From Siphonodentalium dalli (lineage: Eukaryota > Mollusca > Scaphopoda > Gadilida > Siphonodentaliidae): a DNA stretch of 64,000 bases. Positions 23,756-33,420 of the stretch are shown piece after piece; the stretch's first letter is position 1; every line of letters begins with the position of its first letter. The notes beneath the pieces are model-generated. The model was not told the origin of the DNA and did no database searches. It worked only from the letters and a program-made list of their open reading frames with translations. Made by a program: the position numbers and the translations under genes. Location of the stretch: NCBI GenBank assembly GCA_032622095.1, contig CP136067.1, forward strand, positions 59,189,899 to 59,253,898, given 5' to 3'.

Positions 23756-25540
23756 GTTAAAGATACGGTAAGCGTTGGCGGTGGGCATTGCTGTTAAAAC
23801 AGTCACATCCGTTAAAACCGCCATAAACAGGGTGGGTGGGTGGTCAAAGCCACAAACAAGGATTTTTTTCCGCAACTAAAAAAAAAAAATCCTGCTTGTT
23901 TTTTTTTAGTGTTTTGGCAATGAGTTGGGCTTCAAAACCACTTTGAATGAGAGAAATAATGTAATTCTAACTGGTAAACTGACTGCAGACAGTTATCCAG
24001 TTGTATTTTTTATAAATGGGTGTTAGTCCATGGGAAATTCGAACGTGATCCTGCATGAGCGATTTTTAAAAAGCAAAGTCTGCCTTTTGATGTTAAACCG
24101 AGCTAATCAAATATACACGCTTGTAATAAAATATACTGACAGTAGACTTATTCAGTTTTGTATTACAGGAGGGTGCAGCTGATAAGTTATATTTTATACA
24201 CTGAACAGCACTAAGGGAATTGTCATATAAACAACAACCATTATCATAACAAAATTATCTTGTTTTAGAATAATCTGCATATCAAACAAACACAAATAAC
24301 ATTTAGCATAAAGGTATAAAAGAAAAATAAGAGGAATGTTCATCACTATAAAACTATGAAACAGCAACTGGGCTCAGCTGGGCTGATTAAAAATAAAACT
24401 TTAAAATAAAAAAAGTAAACACTATGATAACAGGACATAGAGTATTTGGCATCACTATTAGACTAGATATCTTCGTTTGATAAAACATAACAATAAGCCA
24501 TGTAAAACTTCCTTTGATTGTCAACTTTTACCAAGTTTGGTTTTCACTATAGTCATTCTGCCTATATAACTGAACTTGTCATAATTCAAAAGAAGTATTA
24601 ATGGCGACATTATTTCACGTGAATCTATGGCTTGTTTTATCACAATCTAGACATTGATCTAAACACAATTAAATGTGCAAATAAAAAACAAATCTGGACG
24701 GCTTGTCGGTAAAACAATCTTTGTCATAACAATGTCAAAATAAAGTGGATTTCTCATCACATAAAGTTGGCACATGATAATATTGAACTAAGACTTATAC
24801 AACTAAAAACATATAACAAAAAAGTAAATACCAAAACATTCTCATCTATAGACTGCTGTAACCTTGTTCCTCAACTTAACAATTGTTCAAATCAACAAAA
24901 CCGACTTTGACCATACATAATGCACACTAAGTGTGCGTTCGATTTGTCAACTTGACACATTTGGACACATATTTACAAAAGTAGTAAGAAGTAAATGTTG
25001 CTTCTTATTGCTTTTAAATGAAGAAGTGAGCTACGTGACTGTTCAGCTGTCAAAAATGTCTTTTAATCATAGTTGTATCTCAAATCAGACTATATATTCT
25101 ATTAAGGCGGCATTGCATAATTCCATTTCTTTCAATGTTGGGAGATAGCAGTCGAATCACTGGTCGAATCAGGTAGAATATCAAAATGTTACTAGTGCCA
25201 TAGATGTGTTCTGACATCCATTCAGAAAACGAAAATAGTCATGCTTGTGTTTTCTCAAAACATAGGAAGCTCACATAGTAGTATGGGCCTAAACTGTTTC
25301 CGCCGGTTTTCGCATCTTTATTACTGTTTTAGTGTTTTAAGGGGGGTGGGTGTCCAAAAATGGTCGGAAAAACTGTCGAAAACGGAAAAAAATTTGGCGG
25401 TGGGGGTGGGTGGGTACAAAAAATGATCGAAAGGGAAAAAAATGCCATACGTGCCTGAAATTTTTTTCCGACCCCCCCCCGCCATAAACAGAAATAATAT
25501 TATATTATAGAAAATTTTTGTTCTTTACCAATCCATAAAT
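23756..25540. other. AT-rich intergenic, low-complexity repeats only
   Basis: GTGGGTGGGTGG and poly-A/T patches near 23830-23910 and a related CGGTGGGGGTGGGTGGG block near 25340-25490 suggest two fragments of one repeat (both close to CCGCCATAAACAG). No gene, tRNA or transposase motif seen. Confidence 0.5.
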
Positions 25541-25559
25541 AACGCGTAAACTGCATGTT

Positions 25560-25925
25560 ATTGTCATGTTAGTACTCTGTGTTATGTAAAGAAACGCCAT
25601 GTTATGTAAACACACAGTACGTAAAGAGTATGCGATAAGAAAACACTCATCACCAGGGAGAGCCCACTGATGGAACTTTGGTTAGGAATGCCACCAAGTT
25701 GGTTATAGCATACCGGTATAACGCTCGCTAATCTTCTCCTCTCAATATTTCGGTGTTGAATGGGTCACCATGAATCACTATCCTAAAAAATCGTCACGGT
25801 GTTGAGTTTTGGCTTATAGCTCACTACTTACGTGATGTATATAAACAAACGCTCGGCTCGCACAAAGTGTGTTTTGTGGATAATATCGCATTCATACTAT
25901 CATTATACTATACTATTAGTATGTG
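25560..25925 (-). mobile_element. Foldback-type dispersed repeat, copy 2
   Basis: The reverse-oriented match to 8085-8455, starting GTTAGTACTCTGTGTTA and ending in CTATACTATTAGTAT. It shares the internal GTGTTGA/TCAACAC palindromes. The copies have diverged visibly, so the insertion is not very recent. Confidence 0.65.
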
Positions 25926-26039
25926 CTTATATATTATTTCTAAATTATAACCTATAACGAAGTAGACACGTACAGCTACAAAATTATGGAACGTTTTTTT
26001 TTGTGTCAACTTTTCATTGATGATTATCATAGTTGGGTC

Positions 26040-26520
26040 TATACTAAGTAAAATGAGACTTGGGGCCACCTGGGAAATCACCTGAAACCCAAGATGGCCG
26101 CCAAAATCGAAAATGGCCATCAATGCATCAGAATTAATAGGATGTTTGGCCTACTGAGAGCTATGTATACAGCTAAACGACTTAAACAAATTGTTTTCTT
26201 TGGTGATTGTTATACAATAGTCCATACTAAACAAATTGGGCATTTGGACCACCTTGGTGACCTCTAAAAATCTAAAATCCAAGATATATCAGAATCAGTA
26301 GAGTGTATAGGCCTTGTGAAGGGTATGTATAGGTCACAAAGACGTCAAACTATTGTTTTCTGTGCTGTTGATTATAATAAGGTCCACACTGAACACAATT
26401 AGCAATAGTGTCACCTGGGTAACCATCCATGATGGCCGCTAAAGTCCAAGATGGCCACCAAAGTGAGTATAGACCCACTGAATAGTGTGTATTCATCCCA
26501 AAGACGTCAAACTATATTCG
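26040..26520. repeat. Degenerate ~170-180-bp tandem repeat, about 3 copies
   Basis: Segments such as CATACTAAACAAATTGGGC, CCACCTGGGAAATCACC and AAGATGGCCGCCAAA recur near 26040, 26225 and 26390 in the same order, each followed by AAAGACGTCAAACTATTG-like text in the last two. This resembles the satellite-type arrays at 50-57 kb. Confidence 0.6.
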
Positions 26521-26689
26521 AATCGTTGCATGCATGGACTGTTTTCTTCGTGTTATTGTTCGAATTATTATGGCAAATACTTTGGGAAGGAATAAATATT
26601 GTTTACTGTCAACTCTAGTATATACATTTCCAAAACGTGTTATATGTCAACATTTTGTTCAACGCAATTTGGTATCGACAGTTTGTCGA

Positions 26690-26830
26690 TCGGCGCTTCG
26701 ATTATTTACTAGGCCGCCAAAAATTCCAGTCAAAAATCGATATCTTATAACTCTGGACTTTGATGGTTGTGTTCCTCTATTCGAGTCGAATATCCGAAGC
26801 ATGGGGGGGGGGGGGGGGGTCTGCAGATTT
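26690..26830. mobile_element. Fragment of the AAGGTACTCAATCCG MITE family
   Basis: GTCAAAAATCGATATCTTATAA followed by GTTCCTCTATTCGAGTCGAAT and a poly-G run (26802-26819) matches the right half of the element at 16399-16712. Confidence 0.55.
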
Positions 26831-27267
26831 TTTTCCGGACACAAGGCGGGGGTGGGTGGGTAGGTCCTGCTTCCCAGGATAGAACAACAACATGGAACTA
26901 AATAGTTCCTTTGAGTTCCCCATTTGGTTCATTAAATACCTAAGGAAACAATTATATGAGTACTTGTGGACACTATGTGTAGGTTATAGGCACGTTTGGG
27001 GTGTCTTTGTTTCTGAAAATTATATTACTTCTTAAATACGTTATATCGTTTAAAATTGGTATAACACGATGGTGGTTCACTGAATAGACCCCGAAAAAGT
27101 ACTGATGTCTGAAGAAAATATCAAATGATATTAATACAGTTATTGTTCCATACTCCCTATTTGTGGTATGAGCAATACACTTACCCTCCGCTAGCAATCA
27201 AATGATCAGAGTCTATACATATTACCCGGAACAGACTATGGGCATGTGTACATTGGTATATCGTCTT

Positions 27268-27440
27268 TACCATATCACCTTAACCCTAAACGCGTGGACA
27301 TATTGTTAAATGTTAGACAATAGGACATTTAAAGGTATTCACTCCGATCAGACGGTCCCCATATCACCTTAACCCTAAACGCGTGGACATATTGTTAAAT
27401 GTTAAAGGTACTCACTCCGATCAGACGGTCCCCATATTAC
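27268..27440. repeat. Tandem duplication of a ~85-bp MITE end
   Basis: CCATATCACCTTAACCCTAAACGCGTGGACATATTG, then AAAGGTATTCACTCCGATC and GACGGTCCCC, occurs twice in direct tandem. The AAAGGTACTCACTCCG part is the end of the 16399-16712 family. Confidence 0.75.
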
Positions 27441-27539
27441 CAACAACATAAGATAACATAACATGACAAACTTATGACGCCCCTATATGGGTTATGGTTG
27501 ATTTGGTATAACTATAACATTTGGTGCCGTTCGTGTGAT

Positions 27540-27552
27540 TGAGAGATAGAGA

Positions 27553-27626
<74 letters not shown>

Positions 27627-27648
27627 GAGAGAGAGAGAGAGGGGAGAG

Positions 27649-27712
<64 letters not shown>
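27540..27712. repeat. (GA)n microsatellite
   Basis: About 170 bp of GA dinucleotide with rare T, C or GGG interruptions. The long Ser-Leu frames read from its complement are artefacts. Confidence 0.97.
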
Positions 27713-27714
<2 letters not shown>

Positions 27715-27989
27715 TGCACGATGGACGCATGGTGTGCAGTCATGCAAGGGCGGGAGTGCATGCGAATGTAAGGGAGGACGAACGTGAGGATGAGGATGAT
27801 CAGTGCTGGCGTGGAAGTGGGGGTTGGTGTGGGTATCTGGTTGTGTATGTTCCTCAATGAACGTGCGCGGGGGACGATGTGGGAGAGGGTGTGAATGATG
27901 TTATGTGTACTTGTTGACGCTTATATCTGTGTTAATATTAATGCTGCTAATATGAGGTATGTGTGATTATGTTATTTTGGAATCATATT

Positions 27990-28165
27990 CATATTGTACA
28001 TATATATTATTTGTGTTGATTGTCCTAATCTTCCGTACCTCATACCTGACTGTATCATTATGCTTCGTTCTGCATGTGTTCCTTTTGTTTTCAATTGTAT
28101 ATATGTTACGTGAGTATCTTTGTGAGCTCTTCATTAATGGAGGAAATAAATAAATAAATATATAT
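27990..28165 (+). other. Possible LINE 3' end with (AATA)n tail
   Basis: T-rich sequence ends in TTAATGGAGGAAATAAATAAATAAATA, which resembles the 3' end of a non-LTR retrotransposon. No reverse transcriptase sequence remains nearby, so this is weak. Confidence 0.25.
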
Positions 28166-28169
28166 CTCA

Positions 28170-29600
28170 CCATGGGTTATTGGATCTCAATGAAGTTTGG
28201 CGTTGTGGTTCGCCATTGCATTGCTTTCAAAAGAGTGTACAATGGCGTTTTTTTTATATTTACGTTCTATGGTTATCATTCTTTGTTTATCTGGAAATAC
28301 ATTTTTTGTCCATCCACCCGAGTATCACAGCCATGGGCTATAGGACCTCTATGGAATGTTTCCACCACCAGGTCTTTCAGTGATCTGTTCGTGATGTTAG
28401 CATTGTCTGTTTAAGAGTTATTCCCATTTGTTTATATAACATTTGTTTATATTCGCCCCCACCCCATGGCATGTATCAATTTGGGACCGTGAGTCTATAA
28501 TGCCAGCAGTCGATGTGCAACCTCTGGTTTGCATGTACTCAGGATTCTACGTTAATTTTGCGAAACATTTTTAACTTCTATTAACAACCATCTTCATAAT
28601 TATTCCCCATACACAATTATTTTCAACAATATCATGCAGATACAAGTACTGGTACAGCATTATTTTTGAAATAAAATAAAATCGTTTTTGTATTTATAAG
28701 CTGATGTATATATATATACATGGCATAGTTTCTAGCAAGTTTAAGCCAATAGCGATGGAAATTAAGAAGAAAAGAGAAATGAAAAACATAGATACGAGGT
28801 CTTGAACTCTGGAAACATTTTAAAATAAATATAAGCCAACTGACCTTCGTGACGAATCAGTGAAATTCTGTTCCGGATAAAATATTCAACTGAGAATGAT
28901 CGTTGAAAACCATGTCAAAAATGTCATTCTCATGCCAAAAAAGGATGTAATTGGTCATAGCCGTAGTAGACGTGAGCTACGATATTAAATGTCGGGAAAT
29001 TCATTTTTATTCTTAATATAATCTGTAACGTTTATATAGTGCGTTTGGTGCAAACATATATTTTGAAGGAATTGTGAGCTTGTAATCAGTCAATTATTCA
29101 TAAAAATATATAATTACGACAAGCAAAACGACTGCTCGGATATAAATTGCGTGACGACTGGCCATCTTGAGATGACACCTGATGATAGATTGTGTGCAGA
29201 ATAAAGGACTGCGATGCAAAGCAAGACGTATCATGTCAACTTCAGGAAGCATCCTTTCTGAAGACAGCTGGGTAAGTGGCGTTAACGTGGCTTACTCCTA
29301 TATATGTGACAACAAAGTGAGGCCATTAATTATACTACGCATGATGGTAATTGTATGTTGATACTATTACAGACATGGAGGTTGCAGTAATGGGAGACCA
29401 TCGTGTCATTAAAGATGCCAGTTAAAGTGGCGAGCTATTTTCTTCTATATTAAACATTTACGAAGTCGATACAATGGGGCATCATGCAACTGTGTCAAGA
29501 AAGTAAAGTTTGTTTCTCTATAGTATGTACCTTTCTCTATAATATGTATTCAAATGCAGTAGAAAGTAACGTTTGTTTCTCTACAGTGTGTATCTAAATG
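28170..29600. other. Intergenic, nothing firm
   Basis: No repeat that recurs elsewhere and no coding exon that I can support. A good donor-like GTAAGT at 29272 follows an open stretch, which could be a non-coding first exon of the downstream gene, but nothing confirms it. Confidence 0.4.
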
Positions 29601-29629
29601 CATTAGTAAAATTGCAGGAGTTTAAGACA

Positions 29630-29755
29630 AGCATGCCATTTCCAACAGTTGGAATGTTTGAGGTGCCAGTTGGAAAATTCCAACCAAAGGGGGAAAATGG
29701 AATTTAGTTGGAAATACCAAGATGGACACCACCAAATGAAAACCCTGAAGTCACG
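29630..29755. mobile_element. Fragment of the TTGGAAAT MITE family
   Basis: CAGTTGGAATGTTTGAGGTGCCAGTTGG and GAAAACCCTGAAGTCACGTCCC match the right end of the element at 37828-38209. The 51-bp minisatellite starts directly at this end. Confidence 0.55.
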
Positions 29756-30265
29756 TCCCTGCCAAGTGCTGATCATACAATGTTGGCACTGACCATCAAG
29801 AAGACGTCCCTGCCAAATGCTGATCATACAATGTTGGCACCGACCACCAAGAAGACGTCCCTGCCAAGTGCTGATCATACAATGTTGGCACTGACCATAA
29901 AGAAGACGTCCCTGCCAAGTGCTGAGCATACAATGTTGGTACTGCCCACCAAGAAGACGTCCCCGCCAAGTGCTGATCATACAATGTTGGTACTGACCAT
30001 CAAGAAGACGTCCCCGTCAAGTGCTGATCATACAATGTTGACACCGACCATCAAGAAGACGTCCCTGCCAAGTGCTGATCATACAATGTTGGCACCGACC
30101 ACCAAGAAGACGTCCCTGCCAAGTGCTGATCATACAATGTTGGCACTGACCATAAAGAAGACGTCCCTGCCAAGTGCTGATCATACAATGGTGGCACTAA
30201 CCATCAAGAAGACGTCCCTGCCAAGTGATGATCATACAATGTTGGCACCGACCATGAAGGTGCCT
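29754..30265 (+). repeat. 51-bp minisatellite, about 10 copies, open on both strands
   Basis: A 51-bp unit (AAGAAGACGTCCCTGCC, then AAGTGCTGATCATACAATG) repeats about ten times with few changes. Because 51 is a multiple of three, a 189-codon plus frame (29708-30277, 17-residue repeat KKTSLPSADHTMLALTI) and minus-strand frames stay open. No splice site, start context or flanking gene supports translation. I call it DNA repeat rather than a gene. Confidence 0.85.
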
Positions 30266-30279
30266 CATCCGATTTGACA

Positions 30280-31110
30280 CAAAACTAGTTATAATTTCCC
30301 AGCCAAGTTCCCCTTAAAATTACCATGCGAATAAAGCTAGAACAGTAAATTGCAATCAACTTCATTCGTTACACACATACGGATACCAATGATACCCCAA
30401 AAGAACGTCAACAAAATAATAACAAAATAATATATATATTTATAATAATATTAAACTAATCTTCTGTCATACTCGCAGTTAATTATTATGAAGGAAAAGA
30501 CAAAGGATCTTTATCATAGATAATCTATTTAATTTTTGAGCTCCCGACCAAAATTTTAAATCTGATCTAACTGCCTTTTTGCTTTTTGGAAAAGCGATAT
30601 TTGACCGCCAAATACACGAATACCTCCCACATATTGATTTATAAGTTTGGTGTAAACATATTTATTTCTCTAAATCATGCGCATTAATTAACAGAGTTGT
30701 ATAATATATATAAAGACAATTATTTTAGAGAATGGGATTTGGCAGAAAGTGTGATGCTTATATTAGCCATTTCCCCATCTTTGTCATACACATGTGGTGG
30801 TGTTTTTATTGCTTTTTCATAATGTTCTTTTCCCAGTTAGATCTTGTTTTTGTTTAAATTTTACTATCTTATTATTATCATTGTCAGCCGTCTGGGGCAT
30901 AGACTGTCCAGGAATCAGGGAGCTAAATGTGTTCTAGAGTAGGGGAGCGAGTACACCGTGGAACCTAAAGGTGAAGGTAACTGAAGAATGACCTTCACCT
31001 GATACATGCGACACGTTGTTAAAGGATGACATCGCGTTTATTTGATTTGTACATAATATCTAAATAATTTAAACTGGTGAATGAATGGGGGAATGGATTT
31101 TTGTGAGCGG
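30280..31110. other. Intergenic, nothing seen
   Basis: AT-rich sequence without a recognised feature. Confidence 0.5.
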
Positions 31111-31119
31111 GAAATTTAT

Positions 31120-31440
31120 TTAACTAGCTGCTGTAGTTCGGGATTTTTCCAGATCAAATTTGGCTGTGTGATAGCCCCGTCGTACACTTGGGGATTTATT
31201 TTTAAAAGTAAACACATGACCTATGATTTTTCTTGCATTTTCGTGATCAACTGGTGTCAATCTAGCTGGGTAAACATCACTGGTATGGCCTGCAGGCTTC
31301 AATTCAGTGAATTTGGCGGAAACGTTAACACTGTCGCCTATGGGAAACCATTTAGTTCAGTGATTCCTCCAACCGTAACCCATAATAATGGGTCACTGTT
31401 GGGCAGTCCACGCATCAGTTGCACTGAATTGTTACTACCT
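31120..31440 (-). pseudogene. Coding relic of unrecognised protein (3' end)
   Basis: On the minus strand a frame ending in TAA (31120-31122) reads VNVSAKFTELKPAGHTSDVY, then ARLTPVDHENARKIIGHVF and RRGYHTAKFDLEKS. Upstream of about 31340 the protein-like reading continues only in another frame (MRGLPNSDPLLWVTVGG, then ITELNGFP), which suggests a one-base frameshift, or less likely a short intron. AATAAA overlaps the stop and another lies about 75 bp beyond. Composition looks like real protein rather than chance. I do not recognise the family. Upstream of it is a (CAAA)n run. Confidence 0.4.
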
Positions 31441-31639
31441 GTTTGTTTGTTTGTTTGTTTGTGACCTGACCATTGACCCCACTCGATCAGTTTACAATAA
31501 GCATAGCATAATTAACGTTTCACGATCGATACGACAAGAGTGATGCATTGTATGTATATACTTATTACGAGCAACTCTAGGTTATCATGCCCGAAGACAG
31601 AATAGGAAATAAGAGATATTTTCTAGTTTTCTGAGTTGT

Positions 31640-32475
31640 GCTGTATATTTGATCTCATTATTTACTGGTATATATAGGAAACATGACGAATTGATTTATA
31701 TGTTTGATCTCATTATTTACTGGTATATATATAGAAAACATGACGAATTGATTTATAGGTTTGATCTCATTATTTACTGGTATATATATGACACATGACG
31801 AATTGATTTATAGGTTTGATCTCATTATTTACTGGTATAGATAGGAAACATGACGAATTGATTTATAGGTTTGATCTCATTATTTACTGGTATATATATG
31901 ACACATGACGAATTGATTTATAAGTTTGATCTCATTATTTACTGGTATAGATAGGAAACATGACGAATTGATTTATACGTTTGATCTCAATATTTACTGG
32001 TATATATATAGGAAACATGACGAATTGATTTATAGGTTTGATCTCATTATTTACTGGTATATATAGAAAACATGACGAATTGATTTATATGTTTGATCTC
32101 ATTATTTACTGGTATATATATATACAAGATACAAGAATTTATTGCAAAACACCCCAATGGGCAGTTGCAAGATACTGATGAATATCATATACATAAATAA
32201 GCAATACATAACAAAATTATTATAACAAACACAGTTCTTATCAACATATGACACATGGCGAATTGATTTATAAGTTTGATCTCATTATGTAGTGGTATAG
32301 ATATGACACATGATGAATTTATTTATAGGTTAGATCTCAGTATTTACTGGTATAGATAGGAAACATGACGAATTTATATATATGTTTGATCTCAGTATTT
32401 ACTGGTATATATAGGAAACATGACGAATTGACTTATAGATTTGAACCCATTATTTACTGGTATATATAGGATTAT
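31640..32475. repeat. 55-bp minisatellite, about 14 copies
   Basis: Units of about 55 bp containing TTTGATCTCATTATTTACTGG, then TATATATA and CATGACGAATTGATTTATA repeat in tandem. Later copies diverge. The array is split by foreign sequence at 32121-32245. Confidence 0.9.
32121..32245 (-). mobile_element. Retrotransposon-like 3' end inserted in the minisatellite
   Basis: The insertion shares nothing with the 55-bp unit. On the minus strand it ends GCAATAAATTCTTGTATCTTG, which resembles the 3' end of a LINE with a polyadenylation-like signal and short TATCTTG repeats. About 125 bp, so strongly 5'-truncated if correct. Confidence 0.4.
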
Positions 32476-32479
32476 GGGA

Positions 32480-33233
32480 AGCATTTACGGAGTTGTTTAT
32501 GATGTCAAATCGGATGGGGCATAATTAATAATTGTGGATCTGAATAAACTGACATTGTTTGTCTTGAGATCGCCGAGAATAATCTAATTGCGTAGGTTCG
32601 TTTCAACTCTGCCATAGATAGTCACTTTTATGTGCTAATTAGTTCCACTAGTATAGATTTGATAAGCACCAAATGAATAGCATTGAAAAAAGCGACTCTT
32701 CTTCGCGTCAATGATCGGGTATGTTTATAAAGAAGAGTTTATGCGTCATAGAGACGGCGGTAACAGAAAAACTCGCCCCAACACACCGGGAATAATAGAT
32801 TATAGACCTATCAATAAACCGTATCAGTGCGAGAATTTAATTTTCAATTCATTCTGAGGTGCTATATAGTATGTGTACGCTTTAAACATTTTATGTAAAT
32901 ACACTCTATAGTCAAAGGAATTGGGAACACATTCAACCATTGCCTTTCTGTTGACATATCCTCGTACAATGGAGAGACCATGCACTCAGTTAATAATTTA
33001 AATTTTATTTGGTTATAGTGCGCCATATACGTTCTGTCATTCTGACAAGAGTTTAAATGTCTGCTGGGCCTCTTAGAGGCTCTGGAAAGGGAAGTCTGAA
33101 AATATCGTCAAATTCTGGATCTGACGTCACTAATCTCAAGAATTAATCGCGGAAGGAACTGAAATTGCTGCTGCCAAAAGTTTCTTCGGATTTTTTTACT
33201 TACTAAAATAGCAAGGAGTTTTATGAACGGACG
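32480..33233. other. Upstream region of the claudin-like gene
   Basis: No upstream gene or TATA box that I trust. It contains a palindromic CRE-type octamer at 33122-33129 and a short upstream reading frame at 33223. A pyrimidine tract ending TAG near 33210 could be a 5'-UTR acceptor. Confidence 0.4.
33122..33129. promoter_or_regulatory. CRE-like octamer TGACGTCA
   Basis: A perfect palindromic CREB/ATF consensus about 105 bp before the claudin-like start codon. The position is plausible for a promoter or 5' UTR, but a single 8-mer can occur by chance. Confidence 0.3.
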
Positions 33234-33237
33234 ATGA
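33223..33237 (+). promoter_or_regulatory. Four-codon upstream ORF overlapping the main start (ATGA)
   Basis: ATG AAC GGA CGA TGA reads Met-Asn-Gly-Arg-stop, and the TGA overlaps the main ATG at 33234 as ATGA. Such a layout could allow termination and re-initiation. Whether it is in the mRNA is not shown. Confidence 0.45.
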
Positions 33238-33420
33238 CGTTCTACGCGGAGGCAACTTTCTTCACCAAGACATCGCTGGTAGTCATCCCAATTGCCCTGC
33301 TCATCCATATCGTGGCGTTCGCAACGGACTACTGGGCGACCTTTGATCTCGGTAATCTGGGACTGTGGAACAACTGCACAGAACCACTCAGTTGCATCAC
33401 TTATGCCAAATTAGTCTACT
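33234..33420 (+). CDS. Claudin-like exon 1: helix 1 and GLW-C-C loop
   Basis: Starts at ATG 33234 and ends before donor GTAAGT at 33421, in phase 1. It encodes MTFYAEATFF, helix 1 (SLVVIPIALLIHIVAFA), and the extracellular GLWNNCTEPLSC signature. The in-frame ATG at 33234 is the only start giving the short cytoplasmic N terminus typical of the family. Confidence 0.85.

Noticed and set aside
27472-27860. Ser-Leu repeat proteins and Glu-Arg frame
   Set aside because: Translations of the (GA)n microsatellite.
29138-29277. Non-coding first exon ending in GTAAGT
   Set aside because: One good donor alone is not enough; no promoter or link to a downstream acceptor could be shown.
29708-30277. 189-codon frame with a 17-residue repeat
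   Set aside because: Explained by a 51-bp minisatellite, open on both strands, without splice or promoter support.
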